DNA of 64,000 nt from CALVGQ01 sp964370435 (lineage in GTDB: Bacteria; Bacillota_I; Bacilli_A; Erysipelotrichales; Erysipelotrichaceae). The first letter of the stretch is position 1; each line of letters begins with the position of its first letter. The notes beneath the pieces are model-generated. The model was given only the letters and a program-made list of their open reading frames with translations, was not told the DNA's origin and searched no databases. The stretch is taken from contig CAYJJG010000006.1 of NCBI GenBank assembly GCA_964370435.1, forward strand, positions 1 through 64,000, written 5' to 3'. Shown in pieces: positions 18,535 to 26,869 of this stretch. A program made the translations under genes and the position numbers.

Positions 18535-18543
18535 TGCTATACT
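18535..18543 (+). promoter_or_regulatory. Extended -10 promoter of recJ
   Basis: TGCTATACT (18535-18543 region) is an extended -10 element 26 nt before the recJ ATG and directly after the secDF terminator. No good -35 is seen. Confidence 0.5.
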
Positions 18544-18568
18544 ATAGCAGTTAGAAGGTTGTGAATAT

Positions 18569-20149
18569 ATGCAAAGTGAAGAAATAAAAGAAAAATACAG
18601 CGTTAGTGATGTAGTAGCTCAAGTATTAGCCTATAGTGATTTATCAAAAGATAAAATTGAGGATGTGCTGTCCAATGCTACTACTTTATCTATAAATGCT
18701 TGTGCGCCTTTAAAAGCCATTAAAGAGCGTATTTTAATGGCAAAAGAAAATCATGAGAAAATACTTGTAGTGGGTGATTATGACTGTGATGGGATTTGTG
18801 CCACTGCGATTATGAAAGATACATTAGATCGCCTTGGTATTACCTGTGGATATTATATTCCTCATCGCTTTAAAGAAGGTTATGGGATTAATGAGAATAT
18901 TGTAAATTTGGCACATGAAAAAGGTTATAAACTGATTATAACTGTAGATAATGGTGTTCATGCCGAAGCAGCAATAAAACGTTGTAATGAACTTAACATG
19001 ACTATTATAGTTAGTGATCATCATACCATTCAAAAAAACTTTCCTTGGGATTACTTACTACATCCAACAGTGATGGATTCTCAATTTGAAGCTCTTTGCG
19101 GAGCTGGAGTAGCTTTAATGATTTCTTTAAGTTTATTACCTGAGATTAAGGAGCATGTAATTTTAGCTGCTATAGCAACTATTGGTGATATGATGCCAGT
19201 ATTTAAAGAAAATCGGATTATTATTAAGCGCGGTATTCGCTATTTAAATGAGTATAAAATGCTTCCGATTGAATTGTTATTAGATAGAAGAGTATCTAAT
19301 TGGGATGAAAAAGAAATAGCATTTAATATAGTTCCTAAATTAAATGCTATTGGACGCATGGCTGATCAAGTTAATGCTAATAATGTAGTACGCTATCTAT
19401 TAGAAGATAGTTTAAAAGAGTTGGAAGCTGGAGCTAAACAAATAAAAGCTATTAATTTAAAAAGAAAGAAATTGAGTAAATCTTATAGTGATCGGGTATT
19501 GATGAATTTAAAAGAGGAGAAATTTCATATTATTATAGAAGATGATTTTCATGAAGGGTTAATAGGACTTGTTGCTAATCAAGTAACTTCACGTACACTT
19601 AAGCCGAGTATTGTATTTTGTAAAAAAGAAGATGTCTATAAAGGAAGTGCACGTAGTACTTCATCGTTAAGTTTATTTGAATTTTTTCAAGGATTTGATG
19701 AATATCTTAGTGAATTTGGAGGTCATCATTTAGCTGCTGGGATACAAGTTCCAGTCGAAAAAATGGAAGCTTTTAAAAAGGCTGTAACGGATAAGATTCA
19801 AAATTCAATAATAAAAGAAAGCACAAAACAAGAGTTAAATCTTGAGGCAAGTGCTTGTAGTATTGATGCTTTGCTACAACTAGAGCGGTGTAAACCCTTT
19901 GGACAAGGTTTTGAATTGCCACTCTTCACTATTCGTTCTTTTAATATTAAAGAGACACAGATATTAAAAGATAGATATCCAAAGTGGACACTAGCTCATG
20001 ATTTTGGGGAATTAGAGGCTATTTCTTTTCAAATCCCTAAAGAAGAAGTTCGAGAAAAGATACTTTCTTTTACTGGTTATTTAGCAATAAACAATTATAA
20101 AGGTATCAATAAACCCACACTACAAGTCATAAAGTTAAAAAAAGCATAA
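18569..20149 (+). CDS. recJ: Single-stranded-DNA-specific exonuclease RecJ, short form
   Basis: 526 aa DHH/DHHA1 phosphoesterase. Motif I is VVGDYDCDG (68-75), the DHH motif is in IIVSDHHT (about 147-154), and the DHHA1 block shows EFGGHHLAAG. RecJ degrades single-stranded DNA 5' to 3' in recombination and repair. It is much shorter than the Bacillus protein (about 780 aa), lacking the long C-terminal extension, but contains the full catalytic core and an OB-like end. The position secDF-recJ-apt-relA is as in Bacillus. Confidence 0.92.
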   Translation: MQSEEIKEKYSVSDVVAQVLAYSDLSKDKIEDVLSNATTLSINACAPLKAIKERILMAKENHEKILVVGDYDCDGICATAIMKDTLDRLGITCGYYIPHRFKEGYGINENIVNLAHEKGYKLIITVDNGVHAEAAIKRCNELNMTIIVSDHHTIQKNFPWDYLLHPTVMDSQFEALCGAGVALMISLSLLPEIKEHVILAAIATIGDMMPVFKENRIIIKRGIRYLNEYKMLPIELLLDRRVSNWDEKEIAFNIVPKLNAIGRMADQVNANNVVRYLLEDSLKELEAGAKQIKAINLKRKKLSKSYSDRVLMNLKEEKFHIIIEDDFHEGLIGLVANQVTSRTLKPSIVFCKKEDVYKGSARSTSSLSLFEFFQGFDEYLSEFGGHHLAAGIQVPVEKMEAFKKAVTDKIQNSIIKESTKQELNLEASACSIDALLQLERCKPFGQGFELPLFTIRSFNIKETQILKDRYPKWTLAHDFGELEAISFQIPKEEVREKILSFTGYLAINNYKGINKPTLQVIKLKKA

Positions 20150-20220
20150 TTTTTTTGAAAGTCATATCATGATTTATGAAATTTAGTGTATAATTAAACA
20201 ATATTAGGAGGAAAATAAAA

Positions 20221-20733
20221 ATGGATTTAAAAAACTATATTGCCAATATAAATGATTTCCCGAAAGAAGGAATATTATTTAGAGATATTACACCATTAAT
20301 GGCTGATGGAGCCGCATTTAAAGAAGCTACTAACCGTATTGAAACTTTTGCTAAAGAAATTGGTGCGGAAGTTATTGTTGGTCCTGAGTCTCGTGGATTT
20401 ATCTTTGGATGTCCTGTAGCTATTAATTTGAATATTGGATTTGTACCTGTAAGAAAACCAGGTAAGCTTCCTCGCGAGACAGTAAGTTTTGCTTATGATT
20501 TAGAATATGGTTCAAATGAACTACACATGCATTCTGATGCTATTAAGCCAGGACAAAAAGTATTAATTGTGGATGATTTATTAGCAACAGGGGGAACTGT
20601 TGAAGCCACTATTAAATTAATTGAAAAATTACAAGGTGTTGTAGTAGGTGCTGCTTTTTTAATCGAACTTGAGGATTTAAATGGTAGAGCTTGTTTAAAA
20701 GATGTTCCTATTTATACAGTAATGAAATATTAA
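20221..20733 (+). CDS. apt: Adenine phosphoribosyltransferase
   Basis: 170 aa, the usual length. The PRPP-binding motif VLIVDDLLATGGT spans 114-126, and the family N-terminal block FPKEGILFRDITPL is at 13-26. It converts adenine and PRPP to AMP in purine salvage. The SD is TAGGAGG, and TATAAT at 20189-20194 is a plausible -10. The stop lies 21 nt before relA. Confidence 0.97.
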   Translation: MDLKNYIANINDFPKEGILFRDITPLMADGAAFKEATNRIETFAKEIGAEVIVGPESRGFIFGCPVAINLNIGFVPVRKPGKLPRETVSFAYDLEYGSNELHMHSDAIKPGQKVLIVDDLLATGGTVEATIKLIEKLQGVVVGAAFLIELEDLNGRACLKDVPIYTVMKY

Positions 20734-20754
20734 AGTTTTTTAAGGGGGGATTTT

Positions 20755-22962
20755 ATGCGTAGTGAATTAGCTACATGTAAAGCTGATTTAATGAATGAAG
20801 TAAGCTTATATATCAAAAATGAGGATAGCATTGCTTTAATTGATAAAGCTTACAACTTTGCATATGAACAACATGATGGCCAGTTTCGTAAAAGCGGAGA
20901 GCCTTATTTTGTTCATGTTTTAAATGTGGCATACATTCTAGCAGAGCTACGAGTAGGACCTTCTACAATTGCAGCTGGTTTGCTTCATGATACTATTGAA
21001 GATTGTGATGTGACTAGTGAGCAGATGACAGCAATGTTTTCAGCTGAAATTACTATGTTAGTTGAAGCTGTTACTAAAATTGGTAACTTAGAATTCAAAG
21101 ATGAAAAAGAATACCTTGCTGCTAATCATCGAAAAATATTTATAGCACTTGCTAAAGATGTACGTGTTATTTTAATAAAATTGGTAGATAGACTTCATAA
21201 TATGCGTACTTTACAGTTTATGAAGCCTGAAAAACAAGCTAAAATTGCTTCTGAAACACTAGAAGTATATGCACCAATTGCTCATCGTTTGGGGATTAGT
21301 GAGATTAAAAATGAACTAGAAGATTTAAGTTTTCATTATCTTCATCCAGAAGATTACTATATGATTGCCAAATTAGTTGAAAATAAAAAAGCTGAACGTG
21401 ACCAACAAGTTACTAGAATGATAAGTGATATAGGAACAAATTTAGCTATGCATGATATACCTTATCGTATTTTTGGAAGAAGCAAGCATCTTTACAGTAT
21501 TTATAAAAAAATGGAAACAAAGAATAAACGTTTCGATGAAATTTTAGACTTATTGGCTATTCGTATAATTACTAAAAGCATAACTAACTGTTATGAGGTT
21601 TTAGGGCATATTCATGCTACTTATCGTCCAATACCAGGAAGATTAAAAGATTACATTGCTATGCCTAAGATGAATATGTATCAGTCTTTACACACCACGA
21701 TTGTGGGTGATGAGGGTCGCATCTTTGAAGTGCAAATTCGTACAGAAGATATGGATTCAATAGCAGAAAAAGGGATTGCAGCGCACTGGGCGTATAAAGA
21801 AGGTAAGCAGTATGATCCTCGCAGTGAACAAAAAGAGATAGAAGAAAAATTATCTATTTTTAAAGATTTGGATGCTGTTACTAAAGATGTTAGTGAAAGT
21901 GCTAGTGATTTTATGGATGCGATTACTAAAGATATCTTTGAGGCCAATGTTTATGTTATGACACCAAAGGGCCGCGTCATTGGACTTCCTAATGGAGCTA
22001 CTACGATTGATTTTGCTTATCGAGTACATACAGAGGTAGGTCACTCCACAGTAGGCGCTGTAGTTAACGAGATGTTAGTTCCACTGAATACTGTTTTAAA
22101 AACGGGGGATGTAGTACAGATACGCACTTCTAAGCAATCGAATGGACCAAGTGAAGATTGGCTTAAGTTCGTAAATACTAATCAAGCAAAAAATAAAATT
22201 CGTAATTTTTTACTTAAGAAAGAAGTAGAAAGGAAAGCGGAGTTCACCGATAAAGGAGAACAACTTTTAAGAGACGAGTTTAGAAAACGTAGCTTTAATG
22301 AAAAAGAGTTTATGGAACATAAGAAATTAGAATCGTTCTATAAAGATTTTCAAGTTAGTAATTATGTTGATTTTATGTATGCAATAGCAGTAAAATCTAT
22401 TTCAGCATCAGCAGTAGTAGAAAAAATAACTAATGGAAAACAAACAAAAGTTATGGACACGGAAAGATTATCTAAAATCTATGCAAAAGAGACTGCTGAT
22501 CGAAAAAAACAGGCGACCTCTAAATCTGGTATTTATGTTGCTGGTGTAGATTCAATGAAAATCACGATTGCACAGTGTTGTTCACCAATTCCAGGTGATA
22601 ACATAGCAGGGTATATTACCAAAGGTGAAGGAGTTAAGGTACACCGTGATACTTGCCCTAATATCATTAATGAAAAGAAAAGGTTAATAACTGTAGAATG
22701 GGAAGAGATAAAAGATGGTAAATATGAGGCTAGTATTGCAACATTAGCTCATGATCGAAATTTTCTGCTTACTGATTTAGTTACAGTGGTATCCCAGTAT
22801 AAAGCTTCATTAACTTATGTGAATTCTGTAGTTAATAATGATTCCTTAACAACGACTACTAAAATGACATTATTAGTAACTAATATTGATCATCTTCATA
22901 TTATTATGACAAACTTAAGGAAAGTAAATAATGTTATTTCTGTAGAAAGAACAATAAAATAA
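20755..22962 (+). CDS. relA: Bifunctional (p)ppGpp synthetase/hydrolase Rel
   Basis: 735 aa with the full long-RSH layout. The HD hydrolase domain has LLHDTIEDC with the HD pair at 78-79. The synthetase domain follows with GRLKDYIAMPKMNMYQSLHT and EVQIRT. Next come a TGS domain (about 385-445), a helical/zinc-finger region with CCSPIPGD, and a C-terminal ACT domain. Both catalytic halves look intact, so it should make and degrade the alarmone. The SD is AAGGGGGG. Confidence 0.96.
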   Translation: MRSELATCKADLMNEVSLYIKNEDSIALIDKAYNFAYEQHDGQFRKSGEPYFVHVLNVAYILAELRVGPSTIAAGLLHDTIEDCDVTSEQMTAMFSAEITMLVEAVTKIGNLEFKDEKEYLAANHRKIFIALAKDVRVILIKLVDRLHNMRTLQFMKPEKQAKIASETLEVYAPIAHRLGISEIKNELEDLSFHYLHPEDYYMIAKLVENKKAERDQQVTRMISDIGTNLAMHDIPYRIFGRSKHLYSIYKKMETKNKRFDEILDLLAIRIITKSITNCYEVLGHIHATYRPIPGRLKDYIAMPKMNMYQSLHTTIVGDEGRIFEVQIRTEDMDSIAEKGIAAHWAYKEGKQYDPRSEQKEIEEKLSIFKDLDAVTKDVSESASDFMDAITKDIFEANVYVMTPKGRVIGLPNGATTIDFAYRVHTEVGHSTVGAVVNEMLVPLNTVLKTGDVVQIRTSKQSNGPSEDWLKFVNTNQAKNKIRNFLLKKEVERKAEFTDKGEQLLRDEFRKRSFNEKEFMEHKKLESFYKDFQVSNYVDFMYAIAVKSISASAVVEKITNGKQTKVMDTERLSKIYAKETADRKKQATSKSGIYVAGVDSMKITIAQCCSPIPGDNIAGYITKGEGVKVHRDTCPNIINEKKRLITVEWEEIKDGKYEASIATLAHDRNFLLTDLVTVVSQYKASLTYVNSVVNNDSLTTTTKMTLLVTNIDHLHIIMTNLRKVNNVISVERTIK

Positions 22963-22990
22963 ACCAGTAAATAATTTTTACTGGTTTTCT
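22961..22990. terminator. Terminator between relA and cca
   Basis: AAACCAGTAAA (22961-22971) pairs perfectly with TTTACTGGTTT (22977-22987) over TAATT. It overlaps the relA stop codon. A-rich and T-rich sides make it usable from both strands. Confidence 0.8.
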
Positions 22991-23011
22991 TAATTAACTA
23001 TGATAATAAAG

Positions 23012-24349
23012 TTAAATTATTTTTTTAATATAGAGTCGAGCATAGTCCATAAGTTGGTTATGTTCATTTTTTAATTCTTCTTTAATTACTTTATCTAATA
23101 TATGATTTAATACTATTCCTATATTAATGCCAGGAGATAATCCAAGACTTATTAAATCTTGCCCCGATAATTTTAAATCTTTTAGATAAATACAATCCTC
23201 TTGATTAAGAATGTCTTGATAAAGCATACGAAGCTGATTATACATAGCTAAGCGATCTTTTAAATACGCTTTATTTTGTGCTAGTGCATCCGCTTCTTTA
23301 ACACTTAGTAGATAAAGGAAGTTATCTTTTCCTATTTTACTTATCCATTTTTTTACAGAAGATCTAGATAGTTCAATAGTACTATCATGATGTTGTATAA
23401 GTGATATTACTGTTTTCCTAGTTTTATTGTCATATTTTAAGCGTTTTAATATCGTTTCAGCAATGCTGCAGCTATATTTACTATGTTGATAAAAGTGTCC
23501 GACACCTTGATCATCAATAGTGAAAACTTCAGGTTTTCCAAGATCATGAAGTAATAGTGTTAATCTAACTACCAGTGAATTTTGTGAATGATTAATTGCT
23601 TTTACTGTATGAGTGTAGAGATCGTAAGGATGGTAGGGATTTTTTTGATTAAAATCAAAAGTATGTTGTAGTTCGGGAAGTACTACTGCAAAAACTTCTT
23701 TGTATGTTTGCATTATAGTTTCAACATTTTCTCCTAGCAATAGCTTATTTAACTCATTTTGAATACGCTCATTAGCTATGAACTTAAGTAAATCTTTATT
23801 ATTCATGATTCCAAGCTTGGTACTGTCTTCAATATTAAGCTTATATACCGAGGCTAATCTAAGCCCTCTAAGGATTCGTAAGGCATCTTCTTTAAAGCGA
23901 GTATCAGGTTCTAATACTGCACAAAGCAAGTTCTGTTTTAGATGTTCTTGACCATGAAAATAATCTATTATTCCAGTTTGTTTATTATATGCCATTGCAT
24001 TGATAGTGAAGTCTCGACGTTGAAGATCTTCTTTTATAGAGGTTACAAAGTTGATATTGTCAGGTCGTCGATAATCACTATAAGTTCCTTCAGTTCTAAA
24101 GGTAGTGATTTCATAAGAATTATTATTTACAAGTAAAGTTATTGTACCGTGTTTTATACCTGTATCAAGAGTTTTGTGATTTTTGAAACAAGATTTAATC
24201 TGTTGCGGAAGAGCCGCAGTACAAATATCATAATCATTGGGTGTTTTTGAAAGCAACATATCACGAACACATCCACCAACGATATACGCTTCATAACCTT
24301 GTCTATTAAGGGTATCGATAATATAGGCAACATTTTTAGGATAATGCAT
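23012..24349 (-). CDS. cca: CCA-adding tRNA nucleotidyltransferase / poly(A) polymerase family
   Basis: 445 aa class II nucleotidyltransferase. The head domain carries IVGGCVRDMLL (GG at 25-26) and the metal-binding NDYDI (38-42). RRDFTINAMAYN and ALRILRGLRLA are further signatures. A C-terminal HD domain is present (LLLHDLGKPE). It repairs or adds the 3' CCA of tRNAs. The two tRNA genes in this window encode CCA, which implies a repair role for those. The SD TAGGAGG lies 10 nt before the ATG. Confidence 0.92.
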   Translation of the reverse strand: MHYPKNVAYIIDTLNRQGYEAYIVGGCVRDMLLSKTPNDYDICTAALPQQIKSCFKNHKTLDTGIKHGTITLLVNNNSYEITTFRTEGTYSDYRRPDNINFVTSIKEDLQRRDFTINAMAYNKQTGIIDYFHGQEHLKQNLLCAVLEPDTRFKEDALRILRGLRLASVYKLNIEDSTKLGIMNNKDLLKFIANERIQNELNKLLLGENVETIMQTYKEVFAVVLPELQHTFDFNQKNPYHPYDLYTHTVKAINHSQNSLVVRLTLLLHDLGKPEVFTIDDQGVGHFYQHSKYSCSIAETILKRLKYDNKTRKTVISLIQHHDSTIELSRSSVKKWISKIGKDNFLYLLSVKEADALAQNKAYLKDRLAMYNQLRMLYQDILNQEDCIYLKDLKLSGQDLISLGLSPGINIGIVLNHILDKVIKEELKNEHNQLMDYARLYIKKII

Positions 24350-24466
24350 TAGTATGACCTCCTAACTTAAATTTACTATACCTCTTTTTAACCTCACTGT
24401 CGATAGGATTAATAATTTGATAGTGTAAATACATAATAAGTAATCAACACTTAATCACCTTTAATG

Positions 24467-24496
24467 TTGACACCCATATATACATATATATATAAT
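24467..24496 (+). promoter_or_regulatory. Strong SigA-type promoter of the lipoprotein gene
   Basis: Consensus TTGACA at 24467-24472 and TATAAT at 24491-24496 with an 18-nt spacer of alternating TA. Confidence 0.75.
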
Positions 24497-24530
24497 AACT
24501 TTAACAAAAAAATAAAGGGGAATAATAAAG

Positions 24531-25112
24531 ATGAAAAAAATAATAGTATTAACTATGTTAATGATGCTTACAGTAGGATGTACATCACAAATTAATATAC
24601 CAGAGGAAACACCTACTCCATCTACCGCAACTGTAACACCAACACCAGAAAGTGAAGATGTGATTTATACTCATACAGATGAAGAAACGGGAATAGAGTT
24701 TTTAGAAATTAATGAAACTAAAAAAACAATTGCCTTAATTGCTGATTTATCTGAATATGAAGTTGATACTACATTTCACGTTCCAGATAATTTATCAGAA
24801 TATGGAATTGATACTACTCCAGAATTAGCTGCATTCCTTATGCTTTATTCTCAAGAAGTTTATGGAGATGTTCAGTTTAATGATTATTTGATAGATAACG
24901 AGGAAGAATATAGAGTGTTAAATGAAACACTTACAATGCCTTATACAGAATTACAATTAGACAGATCACTAGAAATAATCTTAGGTCTCGAACTAGGTAT
25001 ATATAATAATTTAATTGAAGATTATGAAAAGAAAGGTGAGTTTGCTGAAGGCGTAAGAATTATTAATGAAAATCCACTTGAATTAGTTGGAACACATAAA
25101 GAAAAACAGTAA
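24531..25112 (+). CDS. Putative lipoprotein, unknown function
   Basis: 193 aa. The signal peptide ends in a lipobox, LTVGC, with the lipidated Cys at 17. A Thr/Pro-rich linker (about 25-40, TPTPSTATVTPTPE) follows, then an acidic globular part. No enzymatic motif or known family is recognised. It is probably tethered to the outer face of the membrane. It stands alone between a near-consensus promoter and a terminator, so it may be well expressed. Confidence 0.75.
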   Translation: MKKIIVLTMLMMLTVGCTSQINIPEETPTPSTATVTPTPESEDVIYTHTDEETGIEFLEINETKKTIALIADLSEYEVDTTFHVPDNLSEYGIDTTPELAAFLMLYSQEVYGDVQFNDYLIDNEEEYRVLNETLTMPYTELQLDRSLEIILGLELGIYNNLIEDYEKKGEFAEGVRIINENPLELVGTHKEKQ

Positions 25113-25125
25113 TAGTCAAATTTTT

Positions 25126-25155
25126 AGACTTTGATGTAAAAATCGAAGTCTTTTA
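25126..25155 (+). terminator. Terminator after the lipoprotein gene
   Basis: AGACTTTGAT (25126-25135) and ATCGAAGTCT (25142-25151) form a stem with one mismatch, followed by TTTT. Confidence 0.65.
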
Positions 25156-25305
25156 TTATAGCTTAGCAGATAGTCTATTTATTATTAGACTAGTTTACAA
25201 GTAAACCTGTGTTTTTTTAAAATTATAATTCTAAAGATAAAAAATATATGCAACAATTAAATACATAATACACCTTAATGAGCATTAATAATTTATGATG
25301 ATGAC

Positions 25306-25334
25306 TTGAATCTTTTGTTATTGTAGGTTATAAT
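25306..25334 (+). promoter_or_regulatory. Promoter of the hisS-aspS operon
   Basis: TTGAAT at 25306-25311 and TATAAT at 25329-25334 with an optimal 17-nt spacer. The transcript should start near 25341, just ahead of the T-box leader. Confidence 0.78.
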
Positions 25335-25340
25335 AAGGAA

Positions 25341-25567
25341 AATTCTAAGAAAAAGAGGTTTTATCTATAAAGATCGAAGAGAGAAAGCGGTTGGTGCAAG
25401 CTTTTATCTAGTAGATACAATTGACACTTTTGAGAAGTTGTTTTGAAACTAAGTAGAAACAATCGTGTAATTAGCGTTAATAATTTCGAGGGCATATTTA
25501 AAATAAATATGAACTAAGGTGGTACCGCGATGTTTAGTCGTCCTTAGATATTGGATGGCTTTTTTTA
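25341..25567 (+). promoter_or_regulatory. T-box riboswitch (tRNA-sensing leader) of hisS-aspS
   Basis: The T-box core AAGGTGGTACCGCG lies at 25516-25529 and the complementary CGTCC follows. A terminator stem AGTCGTCC/GGATGGCT (25536-25543 and 25553-25560) with seven T would compete with the antiterminator. The stem I distal element GGTTGGTGCAAGC is at about 25389-25401. In the specifier region, 25423-25427 reads GACAC, which contains both GAC (Asp) and CAC (His), matching the two synthetases downstream. Uncharged tRNA binding should permit read-through. Confidence 0.92.
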
Positions 25568-25585
25568 TTGAATTTAGGAGGATAT

Positions 25586-26869
25586 ATGAAAAATTATCAA
25601 ACGCCAAGAGGAACACAGGATATCTTATTAGAAGAAGTATATAAGTGGCAAGCAGTAGAAGATGTACTAAGACAAGTTTGTAGTATTTATAACTATGATG
25701 AAATACGTACACCAATATTTGAGGACACAGCAGTTTTTAAAAGAGAAAACGACAGTTCTGATATGGTAAACAAAGAAATGTATACCTTTAGTATGAATCA
25801 AGAAGATTCCCTTACACTAAGACCAGAGGGAACAGCAGGTGTAGTTAGAAGTGTGGTACAGCATAAGTTATATGGTAGTCAAGAATTACCGCTTAAACTG
25901 TATTATACTGGCGAAATGTTTCGTTATGAGCGTCCTCAAAAGGGAAGGTTTAGACAATTTAATCAATTTGGAGTTGAAAACATTGGTTTTAAATCTCCAC
26001 TTGTGGATGCTGAAGTTATTGCATTGGGATATAGTATTATAAAATCACTTGGTTTAAGCCAAGTTAAAGTTTTAATTAATACTTTAGGTGATTTAGCTTC
26101 AAGAAATGCTTATAAAGAAGTATTAAAAAGCCATTTTAGTGGGCACCTTGATACACTGTGTGCTGATTGTAAGCGACGCTATGAACAAAATCCGCTACGT
26201 TTACTAGATTGTAAGGTAGATAAAGAACATGAGGCAATGCAACATGTTCCAGACTTAATGGATTCACTAAGTGAAGAATCAAAAAGCTACTTTGATGAAG
26301 TGCTTCAAGCATTAAGCAATCTAGACATTCCTTATGAAATTGATTCTAGACTCGTTCGCGGTTTAGATTATTATACTGATACCGTATTTGAGGTAGTTTC
26401 TACCCACCCAGAGTCTGGAAGCCAATCAACGGTTTTTGCAGGCGGCCGCTATGATAATTTAGTGGAATATTTTAATGGTCCAGAAATGTCAGGCATTGGT
26501 TTTGCGATGGGATTAGAAAGATTATTAATTTTAGCCGAAGCCGAAAAAGTTACATTAGGTACTAAACCTAATTTAGATGTCTATGTAATGGGCCTAGGTG
26601 AAGTAGGGGATATACCACTGCAATTAGTAACATTAGTTCGTGCCCATGGCTTTATTAGTGATTGTAATATGCAAAAGCGTTCTTTAAAATCACAATTTAA
26701 AACTGTGGATAGAAAAAAAGCAAAAGCAGTGATTATTGTAGGGGAAGAGGAATTAGCTCAAGGGCTTGTGAATGTGAAGCACATTAAATCTCAAAATCAA
26801 GTTTCTGTTAAAATAGAAGATTTAATTGATACTTTAGATACAATGTTTGAAAGTGAAGGAGAAGAGTAA
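25586..26869 (+). CDS. hisS: Histidine--tRNA ligase
   Basis: 427 aa class II synthetase from the ATG at 25586, which has TAGGAGG 4 nt upstream; an in-frame TTG at 25568 falls in the T-box terminator tail and is rejected. Motif 2 is GEMFRYERPQKGRFRQF, and the His-specific block LVRGLDYYTDTVFE and motif 3 GIGFAMGLERLL are present. It ends with an anticodon-binding domain. It charges tRNA-His. The stop overlaps the aspS start by one base, so the two are translationally coupled. Confidence 0.97.
   Translation: MKNYQTPRGTQDILLEEVYKWQAVEDVLRQVCSIYNYDEIRTPIFEDTAVFKRENDSSDMVNKEMYTFSMNQEDSLTLRPEGTAGVVRSVVQHKLYGSQELPLKLYYTGEMFRYERPQKGRFRQFNQFGVENIGFKSPLVDAEVIALGYSIIKSLGLSQVKVLINTLGDLASRNAYKEVLKSHFSGHLDTLCADCKRRYEQNPLRLLDCKVDKEHEAMQHVPDLMDSLSEESKSYFDEVLQALSNLDIPYEIDSRLVRGLDYYTDTVFEVVSTHPESGSQSTVFAGGRYDNLVEYFNGPEMSGIGFAMGLERLLILAEAEKVTLGTKPNLDVYVMGLGEVGDIPLQLVTLVRAHGFISDCNMQKRSLKSQFKTVDRKKAKAVIIVGEEELAQGLVNVKHIKSQNQVSVKIEDLIDTLDTMFESEGEE

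Noticed and set aside
18569..20149. RecJ as a truncated pseudogene
   Set aside because: The catalytic core is complete and the frame is clean; short RecJ forms occur in many bacteria.
24473..24490. TA dinucleotide run as a repeat element
   Set aside because: It is only the spacer of the lipoprotein promoter.
25568..25585. TTG start for hisS
   Set aside because: It lies at the end of the T-box terminator; the ATG at 25586 has an ideal SD.
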